A stretch of 64,000 nt of DNA from Actinomortierella ambigua (taxonomy: Eukaryota > Mortierellomycota > Mortierellomycetes > Mortierellales > Mortierellaceae), in assembly GCA_016098155.1 (NCBI GenBank), contig JAAAJB010000112.1:1-64000 (forward strand), given 5' to 3'. This document shows, in pieces, positions 28,054-39,182 of the stretch (position 1 is its first letter; the number at the start of each line of letters is the position of its first letter). Under the pieces are notes generated by a model. It did no database searches. It was not told the DNA's origin and saw only the letters and a program-made list of their open reading frames with translations. A program made the position numbers and the translations under genes.

Positions 28054-30039
28054 ATCAGTAATATCGTACTGTCAGGAGTGCTCACCTTGCCAACGCTGTT
28101 TCTGCCCAAAGAGCAATTCATCACAACGTTCATCTTGACCAATGTGGTGGTCCTCTTTGGGACCACGTTTTCCATGGGGTTCATGTTTGTCCCCAAGCTC
28201 TACAAGCTCTTCACGCAACTGGAGCGTGAGAGCAATAGCCGCCACGAAAGCACTGAGGAGAGTTCGTTTGACGGCATTATTCATCACGCTGGCAACAACC
28301 ATCTGAGCCCTGGCGGTGGTGGTGGTGGTGGTGGTGGTTGTGGTGGCGCCGGGTTCGGGCCATGGCTCGGCTCGTCCAGCAATGTGAACGACCAAAGCAA
28401 CAATAACAACCACCACCACTACCAACCGCCAGTCTCGTCGTCGTCGCACGAGGACGACTCGTACCACTGGACGGGCGGGCGCAAGGGCAGTGTGACGACG
28501 CTGGACGATGCGCGCGGGGACACATTGCACGAGGCGCACATGGGCTACATGGGGATCAAGGTGCAGCACCGGTACCTGCCACTGCTCTCGAACTGGCGGA
28601 TGCGTCGGATGGTCCTTTTCCCACACCAACGATACTTTATGAGTTTTGAACAATCCCGACCGGAAACAGCGCACACGTACCCGTACAAATCCGTGACGAT
28701 CGAGTCGCGGGCGCCCGGGAAATACATTTTGAGGGTCGTCGGTGCTCAATGGTACGATTTCTTGCTCCAGGTCAAGGACGAGGAAAGGCTCCTGCATTGG
28801 TATAGCCTCTTTGAGATGCGACCTGCTTCGACTTATTATTCGAATGCCGGCATCCCGACCACGTACTTGAGCACGTCTAGCCTTGGCTTGCTTGGGAATC
28901 TGGTCATCCGACCCGCAGAGGCCGCCCTCCCGAATTCGTCGGACCAACGAGAGCAGCACCGTCATCATGAACTACAGCAGCAGCAGCAACGACAGGTTGG
29001 ATTAGATGAGAGCGACCAAACCCTGCAGCAGAGCATGGACCCATTGGGGTCTTCCATCTCGGCCCAAGCAGCCAGTCGATCTCCTTACTACATATCGTCA
29101 CGCGCGGATAGTCATCATCATCGACCCCCACATCAACACCATGCTGCCACTCTCAGCTCGTACACCATTGGAGCATACAGCACCACTGACATGACCACCA
29201 GCCGACGAGGCTCGAGCTGTATGGGAGATGACGACGATGACGACAACGACGACGTCAATGGTCCACATGGTGGTGGTGGTGGTGGTGGTGGTGGTAGCAG
29301 AGAGATTGAGAAGCGCGACCACAACCATCAGAATCACAATCATCACCATCGTCATCGCCACCATCGCCAGCACCATCGCCACCATACTGGAGACGACAAT
29401 GACGGCGGTCGCGTGCGCGGTGGCCATCCTCATGGGGACCATCCGCTTCAGCAGCGGGACAGCAATCAAGATCACCACGATCACCGCCAGCACCAAGACC
29501 CTCTTCTCGTCCGCCCAGCAATTGTCGTTCAAGGCGCCGGAACGCGGTTCAGCGCTGACCAGTACCTTCAGGCGGCAACAACAACAACAACAACAGCAGC
29601 CACCGGTCGAACCCCAATGTCCACGTCTGCCCCTATACTTCGACGGCCGTCTGTAGCGAGCTCGACTCCTTCGCATCAGCAGTCGCAACTGCAGTACCAA
29701 CAGGCTCAGGCTCAGGCCCAAGCCCAAGCGCTCGCCGCAGCCGCGGCTTCAACCCAGCGTGAGCGCGAACAAAGTGGGAGCAGTACGATGGTGTACGAAG
29801 GCGACGACTTGAGTACGATGATTGAACTAGAGCTTTCGCAACGAGGGCAACAGCAGCAGCAACGGCGGCAGCAACAGCAGCAGCAGCAGCAACAGCATGA
29901 ATTATTTCAACTAACAGCCTCACCACAACAACACCGACAACAACAGCAACAACAAGAACACGATGACGACCTGAACGAAGACTCCCTTGGGTATCGGTCC
30001 AACGCTTCACGAAGCGACACGACCGGGACCTTTGGGTGA
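24274..30039 (+). CDS. Class C G-protein-coupled receptor (GABA-B-like) with PH-like tail, 8 exons
   Basis: Exons 24274-25193, 25439-25710, 25918-26067, 26166-26352, 26488-26727, 26850-27570, 27680-27912 and 28059-30039 give 1567 residues, all GT-AG. After a signal peptide (hydrophobic AILAVMACF) comes a Ser/Pro/Gln-rich stretch, then a Venus-flytrap periplasmic-binding domain (about 285-640: VEIKIGILLPYS, GVVGVIGDVSSALS, WQKIAVFYTSDPLGSE). Seven transmembrane helices span about 708-955. There is no cysteine-rich domain between them, which places it with GABA-B-like rather than mGluR-like receptors. The cytosolic tail (about 600 residues) has a PH-like segment at about 1070-1165 (RRMVLFPHQRYFMSFE, ending LLHWYSLFEMRP) and then Gly, His, Asp and Gln runs. 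It is predicted to sense a small ligand at the plasma membrane and signal through a heterotrimeric G protein. The ligand is unknown. Confidence 0.9.
27990..28051. repeat. (TC)n microsatellite at the 3' end of receptor intron 7
   Basis: About 60 bp of TC repeat ends 7 bp before the AG of intron 7. It replaces an ordinary polypyrimidine tract, and its length is likely to vary between strains. Confidence 0.85.
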
Positions 30040-30566
30040 GCGCGCCCGGGAGATGAAGGGGTGATGGGGCCCCCGGTGAAACGTGAGGGATCTTTTTTTT
30101 TCTTGGTTCCTTCACCTCACCTCATCCCCACCCCATTCCTTTCCTTGATGACTTTTTTTAATGAGAACTGCCAAAAGAGATTAGAGAAAGAACAAAAAAT
30201 GTCATGTCCCCCCATTCCCACTTTGTTTTTATTTATTTCATATTTTCACCCCGTTGTTTTTTTTTTTTTTTTTTTTTTTAGTTATTTATCACGATGTAGT
30301 TAGTATTGGAAATATCCTCCAGCTTTTGCCCCTTTCCTCCATTGCCTTCCATTGTACCATTAACGAAACCTCCATTCCCAAACCTCCTCCCCCCCCCTCC
30401 TTCCTTCCTCCCAACGATTGACTTTTGTGTTGTTGTTTTTTTCTTTCACCACTTTCCTTTTAGAAGAGAAAACAGAAAATAAGAACCATTTGATTATTTT
30501 TTTTATTCAAAGAAAACAAAGTGTTAAAAAGTTCTTATATTTGTTTTTGTTTTTTGCGTGTGTTTT
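30040..30566. other. Convergent 3' region with 23-nt poly-T
   Basis: The spacer between the receptor stop and the IPT-ankyrin stop carries a poly-T run at 30257-30279, C-rich runs near 30390 and A/T-rich sequence at 30465-30560 that suits two poly(A) signals. No gene is seen. Confidence 0.5.
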
Positions 30567-33500
30567 TTAAGAAGCCATCGTCTGTCGACGTTTCGACACT
30601 CCTCCGGTAGCTGGTGGCGTTCCCTGCCGCTGCATCTGTAGGTGTTGTTGGTAGTGGCCACCTCCGCTACTTCCCACCAGTGGTACTGCCGGGATCACAA
30701 AATCCTTGGGCCGTGTCACCTTGGTCACCTTGTGCCGCGGCGGCGGTACCGGTGGGGCCATCATCATCATCATCGCGGGACTATGGCTACCCATCGCCAT
30801 CGCCGGAATCGGTGCCGATGCTACATGCGGTGATGAGCCCGCACTACTGCCGCCGCTGCCAACACTGCTACCCGGTGGTGGCGGTCCATAGTGTGGGTAG
30901 GAGGGCTGCATGCCCGGAAGGGGCGGTGGGGAAGGATGATGTGGGAGAGGATGCGAGTGAGGGTGATGTGATAATGGAGGAGGAGGATGGGCTGGAGGAT
31001 AGTATTGGTGATGGTGGTGGTGTTCTGTGTGGTGTAGAGGCACCGCTGGAACGGGGGGAGGCGGCGGTTGGGATGGAGGGGCGTATGTGTGGAGGTGCTG
31101 AGGGCCTGGGAAGGAAGAAGACAACGATGACGACGACGGTGGTGGTGGTGGTGGCAGCGAGGAAGAGCACGGCAGCGGCAATGGCAGTGGTGGTGGTGGG
31201 GAATGGAGGTGAGAGGCAGCGGTGGGGAGTGATGATGGTGGTGGCGGGCCCTGTGGGGGTTGGTAGTGCGGGAACAATTGTCCTGGCGCTACCAGTGGTG
31301 ATGATGCCAGTGGTGGTGGTCCTCCACCAGGATGCAGGTGCGCGAAATCATGCGTTGCGGGCGTCGAAAAATCATGCGGCAGCGCTGCGGGGGTCGCAAA
31401 ATCATGTGGCGGCGTGGGCGTCGTGAAATCATATGGCGCAGGCGTCAGGGTCGAGCCCGACGACGATGACGACGACGACGATGAGGAAGGAACTGGGAAT
31501 GGCATGTTGGGCATTGGTTGAGATGAATGCGATGGCAGTGGTGGAGGATGGCTTGGAGGAGGATAGCTGTTCGTAGGAGCTGTCGAGGGAGGGGGATACA
31601 TGGGTTCTGGAGGAGCACTATACTCGGCTGGCGCCGCCGTTGTCGTCGTCGTTGCGGCCATGGTCGCGATCTCTGTATGAGAGGCCATGGGCATCGGTAA
31701 CGGTGGTGGTGGGGAGGACGGTAGTGCCATTGGTGGCGAAGTGCAAATCTGCATAGTATGATAACGAGGTGGCTTTGTTGGGTGGACGTTGAAAGCGTTG
31801 GAAATGCCTTCCCCGTCCACGCGTGTCGGACTGGGAGGTGTAGGTGGCAACGGCCGCTCAATTGCTGCTGCAGTGGGATGGACCACTGCAGCTGCATCGG
31901 CAGGTAGAGCCGGCACAGGCGACGGCGGGGTGCCTGGCGGAAGGGCCATGTGAAGCATGGTAGGCGAGAGCTTGATTGGCATTGTCGTCGCCTTGTGTTT
32001 AGGACGCTCCTTGCTTGGCAGCTTTGGCAATGGTCGCGCCGGGTTGGACTTGGGGCCGCTGTTCGAGCTAATGGATGTGGCTTGGTACGCGGACACGGTC
32101 TTTCCTAGCTCCTTGGCCGTGTCAAGCGTCATTTCAAGGATATCCTGAATCCCTCTGTGCTGGAGAAGAGTAGCAAAATCGAGGGCTTTATGACAAACAA
32201 CAATGAGAAGGTGGTACAGGTGAGAATGGCTTTTGCGATCTCGTCATGGAGAGAGGGAGGGAAGAAGGAGCCTTCTCAAAAAAAAATCTTTGGGGTTTAC
32301 CTGTCATGTTATTGGTATCTCGCGCGTAAAAGGCATTGATAGACTCTGGATCAGAATGGCTCAGTAGGTGCCGGCAAATCTCACGAACCAGCGTGGATAA
32401 GCCAAGGATGGTGGAAAGATGGAGCAAGTCGTGTCCGCCATTTGGGAATGGGGTCATGATCTGGTGTAGTGACTTTGCAGAGATTTGGTCATGGGAGTCA
32501 CAGAGCATGTACAGGACCCCAAGGGCTAGGTGCTCTGTCTTTGAGACATCGGCTGGTTGATCAAGCTCCAAGAGTGTCCGTGTCCGTTTCAGTGTTCGTA
32601 CGTCGTCTGCTGGGGACCCTGTCTGAATGGTGTTGCGAAGCACTTGGCGGTGGAGCTCTACGACTGCATGAAGAAGGTCAACTTCTGAATCTGATTTGAT
32701 TTATCGGGGGGAGAGAAGGAGAAGGGCGAAGGAGAAGGAGAAGGGCGAGACCGAAAAATGGGTTGGTTAGGGCTTTTTGGTCTGTTGTTCGGATCTGAAA
32801 TTATATAGCTGTGAGCACTTTTTTTTTCGGTCCAACGGCCGACGCAGGGGGGAAAAAGGGTGTTGACAACGGTGTGCTGTTGGACAGCCCCACCATCCTA
32901 TTTCTGGCCTGTTTTCTTTCTTCCTTTCTTTCTCCCTTTCTTTTTTTTCTTTGTGGGGCACTCTTACCTTCACGGCCCACAACTTGGACTTGGGAGCTGA
33001 GTTCGTCCGGGTCAGGCACGACACCTGAACACGAGAGAGACACTTGGAAGACAAGGCTCGAAGTTGGCTTGTTGGAGTTGGCTTGTTGCCACCAATCCAG
33101 CAAGCAAGGACTTTCAAACTCGAGCTCGGTGTTGGTGCGGATTCTCGGCGTAATCACCTTGAGCGAAGTGCGCCCGTCTCCAAACTGTCCGCATATCAAA
33201 ACAACTTGGACGCCACCTGTGCATGCGTTTTGGATAGATGATGGATGCAGAACAGTAGTAGCACAAGTTAGCATCATCAACGAACCGACGTTCAAGCTGC
33301 GGTAGCTGCGGGTACCCTCTGTGTTTATGTCGTAGAGCAAAACCACAAAAACAAAGAGGGCAACCACCACAATAGATTGTAGCGCGGAGGGGGGGTAGGT
33401 GGATGTGAAGCGTATGTATGGTATCTGGGGTACCTCGCAAGTTCTCGCCTGTGATGGACACCAATTGGCCGCCTCGGATGGCCACTGTCTTTGTGGAGAG

Positions 33501-33734
33501 CGAGGTGATCCGGGGAGGAAAGTCGCCACTGTGGTCTTCCCAGGCATCTCTGGGCACCTGGCTGCCACTGTCCTCTTCGCTGTAGATGCGCTGTGCCTGA
33601 GGGCCGCGTGCCTGTGCCTGTGTCTGTGCCTGTGCCTGGGTTTCAGTACGAGCGCTCTGGGTTGTTGGTGATGCTGTCCCTGAGGCGGGATTCCCATTCG
33701 ACTCTTGCTGGTCCGGAATGTCTGATGAAAGCAT
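30567..33734 (-). CDS. IPT/TIG-ankyrin-proline-rich protein, 4 exons
   Basis: Minus-strand exons 33434-33734, 32968-33216, 32301-32690 and 30567-32185 give 852 residues. Residues about 73-180 form an IPT/TIG immunoglobulin-like fold (PRITSLSTKTVAIRGGQLV, then TGENLRG, VQVVLICGQFGDG). Residues about 184-335 are helical with ankyrin-like units (GHDLLHLSTILGLSTLVREI, NNMTALDFATLLQHRGIQDI). The remaining 500 residues are Pro-, Ser- and His-rich. IPT followed by ankyrin is the order in Mga2/Spt23, the ER-tethered transcription factors controlling lipid desaturation, and in CAMTA proteins. Unlike Mga2/Spt23 no transmembrane segment is visible, so a soluble regulator is more likely. The third exon's acceptor is ambiguous by 6 nt (ATCAG then TTCAG). 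The start is the first ATG in the open frame; a further upstream exon cannot be excluded. Confidence 0.8.
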
Positions 33735-34027
33735 GGTGAAAGAATGAGGAATGCATGAAAAACAAAAAAAAAAAGAGAGAAAAGGAAAGAGAGAAGATAG
33801 AGAGAGAGAGAGACCAAATAAAGATACATCTTTCCCCTTTCTTTCATTCTTCATAGATGTCTAAACTCTATTTTGCTCGTGAGCGATCGCATCGCCCCAC
33901 CCCCACCCTGACTGCAGCAACAGACAGGCAGGTGACAGGCAGAATAACTGTTTTTGTCTACTTTGGCTCGTTCTCCTCGTTGGTTTACTACGTTTTGTAC
34001 TCTATTTTGCTTTTTTTTTTGCTTATG

Positions 34028-35965
34028 TTACAGGTTCTGCTCAAGGCGCTGCAGTTCAGCCATCACCAGCTCATATACAAAGAACGTTACTGCATTGACT
34101 GGGAATGCGCGCAGCAGGGCTGGCGTAGCTCCCTTCATAAACACCCCGAGACCCTCGCTCTTGTAAGATCGGATCGCGCAGTCAACAATGCCTCGGTATG
34201 GCAGAGCAGAGCCTCCTCCTCCAGAGCCTGCGTGGCGCTGTCGCGTCGACTGACTGCTGCCCATGCTGCTGCTCGAAGGGGACGCTGTGACAGTGGCAGC
34301 GCTATTCGCCAGCAGACCTGTGCTGGCCGTGACCGTCGCTGCCGATATCCTGGCCGCAAGATGGCTGCTGTTGCCCATCAGATGAGGCTGTGTCTGCAGG
34401 CGCGTCTTGATCACATCCAACGGGTAGATACTGGCCCACGACAAGGTGCCCGCCATGCCTCCTGCAAACAGCAACTTCCAGGTGTTGATCCCTCCTGTCT
34501 CGCCATTCGGGACTTCCAAAACTCGCTTTAGCCATTCATATCCTCTACATGAGACAGGCAGGAGGAGAGAGAAGGGGACGAGAAGTGTCAGCAACATCCT
34601 TTGTTAGGTGGCAATGCATCTTTTTTGCCACTATTTTTTTTTTTTGCTTCTTTTTTTGGTCACAATATCAACATTTTGTAACCAGGTAAACACTCGTGCA
34701 ACACCCAACATGTACACGCACACATGTATGCCGTGCACACCACTTACAAAAAGTAGACACCGTAGCCGGGTGCATCTCGGAGAATAGTGACCCAGCCACC
34801 CTGGTACAGTCCTCGGATACCAAATCGTCGAACAACATCCTTGGCCACATTCCACGATCCAGACTCACTCAACAGGGCCCGCTGGGTGTTTAGTGGCAGA
34901 GTCTGGTCGAGCTTGGCCGCCATAATCTGTGCCCGGCACTTGACCAGCTCTGTAGGTGTACTGACCAGGAAGCAGGCCACGCCGGCGACGAAGCCTGCTG
35001 TAAAGACGTGGGATAGTGGCTGGAGCCCGTTGGGCGATGACGCAGGTGGTGGTGCGTAGGCTTCCAGACCGCGCATCGTGGCCGAATATGATGCAAACAA
35101 AATTGAGTTTAGACCAGCCAGACCGACAATGGGGGAACTAATACCCTTGAACAAGGAACGGATCTATTACATTTGTAGAGTAACATGTTTGTCAGTCTCA
35201 GTCCAGTGAAGGGGTTGGATCTCTCTCTCTCCTTCTCTTCCCTCACCATGACTTTTTTTTTTTTGTTCCGGAGTAAAAAAAAAATAAACATACTCCCTCA
35301 TTTTGCACCATCGATGTTAGCCGATTCTTGTCTGTTGCTGCATTTCTGGCAAGGGCGCTGTTACCTTGAGCCTGTAATCTGACCTGTATGTTGCACAAGG
35401 GAAAAAATTAGTTGTCTTGTAGAAAAAAATGAAGGTACCATCTCTTGTTATTGTTGTTGTCTCGATAGGAATGATTCACAAGAAGAGGGAGAAAAAAAAC
35501 ACATGGGATCCTTCGCTGCCGACTATTTTTTTTTCTTTTCTTTGCTTCTTCGCGCACGATAATTCCCAGCCGAGCCAAGATAGACATGCATTGGCACAGG
35601 GACTGTAAGACACAAAAAAGGCAAATCCGAGAAAGCAGACTTGAAGAGAAAAGGGGGGAAGGGGGGAGGGACTCTTTTTTGACACATGCTTTCCCAGAAG
35701 GTGGGGAAGTAGGATCGTCCATTACCTTGAGGACATCCAGTGGACTCCCAATGATCAATCCAGCAACACCGCTGATGTAGCCTATAAGATTGGAGGGATG
35801 TGCGAAAGAGAGTAACTGGGGTTAGCACGGATCTGTAGTTTAACAAAAAAGGGGGTGAGGAGGAATGTAGTGCAACATGAAATAGACGGATGCCATGTGG
35901 CATTGCCCACCCTAGAAAATCAATCAAAGGAGACTTGCCTGCAATAAAGTCATTGACGCTGCTGG
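34028..35965 (-). CDS. Mitochondrial carrier family protein, 5' exon unresolved
   Basis: Minus-strand exons are 35939-35965, 35726-35781, 35365-35383 (19 nt), 35294-35331 (38 nt), 34748-35163 and 34028-34544, giving at least 356 residues. The three carrier repeats each show the PX(D/E)XX(K/R) signature: SPLDVLKVRLQ, TPTELVKCRAQ and YPLDVIKTRLQ. The two tiny exons are needed to complete VRLQAQ and MVQNEGIRSLFKGISSP. SLC25 carriers exchange metabolites across the inner mitochondrial membrane. PTELVKCR and RDAPGYGVYF place it near the ornithine/carnitine-type branch, but substrate is not assignable. A Ser/Thr/Gly-rich loop of about 70 residues is inserted in the third repeat after the carrier signature. 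The first listed exon begins in phase 1 (reading ASSVNDFIAG), has no in-frame ATG and so needs an upstream exon. Its donor is GC (GCAG|GCAAGT). Confidence 0.85.
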
Positions 35966-37308
35966 CTATTATTATATGCAAGAGGAAATGGAGGAAGACA
36001 CACTAGCCGTTAGGATCACCATTATGTATGTATGTGTGGAGGTCAGGTACAAGAGACCGTAGACAGACAGAAAGAGAGAAACAGACTGACCCATTATATA
36101 TAGAGAGTAGAGTGGGGAGAGAGTGAGGGTGAGAGAGAGAAAGAGAAAAGAATGGGGTGTGTTGGGTATCGAAAACTCGGGTATCCTCGTAAGAAAAAGG
36201 GGGGTCAGGTACAAAACTGGGAAGAGGTAGCTTGTTGCCTCTGTCGACAATGAAATGGAGAATGCAAAAAAAAAAAAGAAAGAGATGCAATTCTCAGGAG
36301 AATCACCTGAAAGACCTTAAAAAACATGAGACTGGGGCAAGATTGACTGGCCGTTGGGAAGGTTTCACTCGCAACGGTTTGGACGTTGGGGGCGGGGAAT
36401 CAACCGTCATGTCATCCTCTCCGACATCATATGGTCCCTCTTCATCAAAAGGCAACCAAAGAGAGAGAGAGAGAGAGAACAGACATTTTGAATGACAAAA
36501 CACTCTTCCCATGGGGCATGCCCTCCGCAAGGACTCCTACTCAGTCCGATCCACCCCGAATCCCTGACCATGCAGACACCCTTTGCGCTCGGTTCGCTCG
36601 CTCAGCTCAGCACACGAGTGCAAACCATAAAAGAGACTGGTTGCCACCAATTGCATGGCTCACAAGGGGATTGCTTTGTACATGCCTCAATAGAAAGTAA
36701 GCAAAAAAAAGGGGTAGGAGGACGTTCAAACTGAAGAGTTGGGTCTTGTTCTATGCTACAAACACCGTGGCAAGACATTCCGGGACCTAGGTGAAGCTTG
36801 TAGCCGAAACTGTATTGAGGGCTGAGCGCTCCGTCCCTGTTGCTCTCCTAGAATGGCACCAGGCATAAGAGGGGGCATTGGATAGTGGTGTGGACGATCC
36901 CTTCAAACAGCTCATCAGAGAACAACTTGGCAAGGCGGGTGACCGGGCCGAGCTTTCCTTATTATTGTTGGAGACGTTGTCAAGCAGACAGTCTCAAGGG
37001 ATTATTGATGTAAAAGAGGGTGAGAAGAAAGTCGAACGTGAAGACTCAATCAGACAAAGATCGAAGAAGATTCGTGGTGAAGACAGTGACAGCTGAAAGG
37101 GTGAGAAGAAGACCCTCAGAACAGGAGATGATGTGATGAACAAGGTGGAAGAGAGGTGAAGATAGCTGCGGAAAGAATGGTGCGAGAAGGTAGTCCCTGC
37201 ACCCCCTGCATTGTGACACAACCTGGAAGCGGCTGGGTTCAGAAGGAGGTTAAAGTCTTTTTCTTCCTGCCTTCTCTCCTTTTCTGCACATGCAAAAGAA
37301 ATCATGGC
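35966..37308. other. Region between carrier and SEN54; carrier first exon probably here
   Basis: The missing start exon of the carrier must lie on the minus strand here. An ATG at about 36096 (reading MGQSVSLFL) could join only through a poor donor, so I do not model it. (GA)n tracts occur at 36120-36150 and 36457-36478. Nothing else coding is convincing. The last part is the SEN54 promoter. Confidence 0.4.
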
Positions 37309-39038
37309 ATGGAGTCGACTGCTGACCTTGACATTGACAATGACCAACTGCCAGACTTTCGCCTGCTCCTGACCGCAACCAACAAGGGGTACCTACATTT
37401 GTCATGCCATGCATCAATTGAATCGCGCCATTGTGACGACGCCAGAGTTGGCTTGCAATGTTCAAGCCCTGAAGTACAACATGCCCTGAAACGCGTGTTG
37501 GCCAACCTATGTTGTGTTCTCGAGACCAACGTTTTTGGTCTCAATGTTCACCATGACCCCCCTTTGTCACCTCTATTGTCACTTAGGCAGGGTGCGGTAA
37601 ATCCTCTGCCTTTGAAAGCGGGCAAATCAAGCAACCAAGACTCGCAATTGCAGGCCCCCCAGACATTGGAAGACCAATACGATGCCTTTTATGAGATTCT
37701 TCAGGAAGAGCGCTCCATCTCAGAGTAAGGATCTCCTTGTTATTTATTTCACGAGGTGCCGCTTGATACATTCATTCACTACATTGACAAAAATACGCTG
37801 TTTAAAAAAAATAGGAGAAATCTGTCGCGAGCAACCTACGACCCTTCTCTAGGACTTTTCTTGGTGACAGTCAACAAGGGTGGACATTTCAACACTATGG
37901 GACACACACGAAACGGCCAGGTCTATGCATTCCCAGAGGAGGCCCTCTTTCTCCTCGACCGAGGATCGCTGATGGTCCAACACGGCGGTGTCGATGTCAC
38001 TGTGCAGCAGATGTGGGCCCTTTACTTTGAGAGCGAGCGTATCACCTCGGCAGCAACATCGTCATCAACCTCATCAGCCATGGACCGATACCAGGTCTAT
38101 GCCTATCTAAAGCGTTTAGGATTCATCGTGACTAGACCAGGAATCTATGATCAGACGCGTCGCTCTGCCTCCACTACTACCACTACCACAATCCCCTCCG
38201 CCTCTGCCTCTGTCTCTGGTGCCACCGTTCTCACCCATCGCTATAGTTTCTGGGATGGATGGACCCTTATGTCTCAGTTCATCTGGAAGCGTGCAAGCTC
38301 CCTTTTCCACCTTTCCATCGGTCGTCTATCGGCGTGGGTGCGATCCTTCCACCGCCCAGGAGACAGGCCTCTGATTCCACACAACTCCACCCTATCGTAT
38401 GGTAAGCTTTCGATTTTCGATCGAGAGAAGGGAGGGGGGAGGGGTGAAAAAAGGTAATTTGATCCGCTCACCCATTTTTTTTCTCAAATTGCGTTTCAAT
38501 AGGCGACATTCTTCAGTCCATCAGGATCATTCCATCCGCGCGACTCACAGGTGACACAGCAAGACGGTTTGACGACGGCACTCAAAGACTTGATCAGCCC
38601 GTAGTTGATTTTGAGGTGTACAAACCGGGCGGGTCTTTTAAGAAGCGAGACCCAGGCAAGCCAGACTTTTCTATTGTTGTGACTAGGCAAGTTTCCCCTT
38701 CTCTCTCTCTCAGACGACGTTCAGGGCTTTTGAGATATGTTGACCTTTTTCCGCCCTTTCTAATGCTTCACTGGGATGCCAATTACTTTCTTTTTTTTTT
38801 TTAACATCCAACTAGGGCTGGAGCTCATCTTCCTTCGCTCACAGCGCTGCAAGTGTTATTACAGGGTCAGAGCGATCCTCCCTTGCAGAATCTTCATGTT
38901 GGGCAGCGACCAGGACCGCCTGCCTCTGACAAGGCGAAGAAAGCCAAAATCCACTGGCCGAATTTAATCTATGGCATTGTGGATGGCGCGCAAGTGACTT
39001 TTCTCCGATTGACCAATGAATCGGCGACACTAAGATAA
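37309..39038 (+). CDS. SEN54: tRNA-splicing endonuclease subunit Sen54, 5 exons
   Basis: Exons 37309-37388, 37587-37724, 37815-38401, 38503-38686 and 38816-39038 give 403 residues. Sen54 is a structural subunit of the tetrameric tRNA-splicing endonuclease (Sen2/Sen15/Sen34/Sen54) that removes tRNA introns. Diagnostic motifs are LPDFRLLLTATNKG at the start, EERSISERNLSRATYDP, GGHFNTMGHTRNG, FPEEALFLLDRGSL and RYQVYAYLKRLGFIVTR, followed by a Ser/Thr-rich linker and a C-terminal domain ending in HWPNLIYGIVDGAQVTFLRL. The ATG at 37309 is chosen because it precedes the LPDFR block in frame. Intron 4 (38687-38815) has a GC donor with the full AG|GCAAGT consensus; no GT donor gives an open frame. 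The 3' end converges on the next gene, with 144 bp between stops. Confidence 0.93.
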
Positions 39039-39182
39039 CTTTGTGTAATAATGAAAGTGTGAAAAAAAAGCAAAATAATAATATCATAAAATAGTTCATT
39101 TCATATTGTACAGAATCTGGGGAAGGGAGAAAAGGTATCTTGGACTGTTGGTGTTGATGAGGAGTGTGTGCAATTTTTTTTT

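Noticed and set aside
28072..28968. 298-codon frame antisense to the receptor tail
   Set aside because: Built from the reverse complement of CAC/GGT repeats; no domain.
29098..29727. 209-codon hydrophobic frame antisense to the receptor tail
   Set aside because: Val/Met/Ile runs arise from reversed CAC/CAT repeats and only imitate membrane helices.
33114..33854. Signal-peptide-like extension upstream of the IPT protein start
   Set aside because: The hydrophobic Ser/Leu/Phe run comes from CT-rich leader DNA; the ATG at 33734 opens the hydrophilic N-terminus.
35972..36250. MGQSVSLFLSVYGLL frame as the carrier's first exon
   Set aside because: The only phase-compatible donor (GTCTCT) is poor and the sequence does not resemble carrier N-termini.
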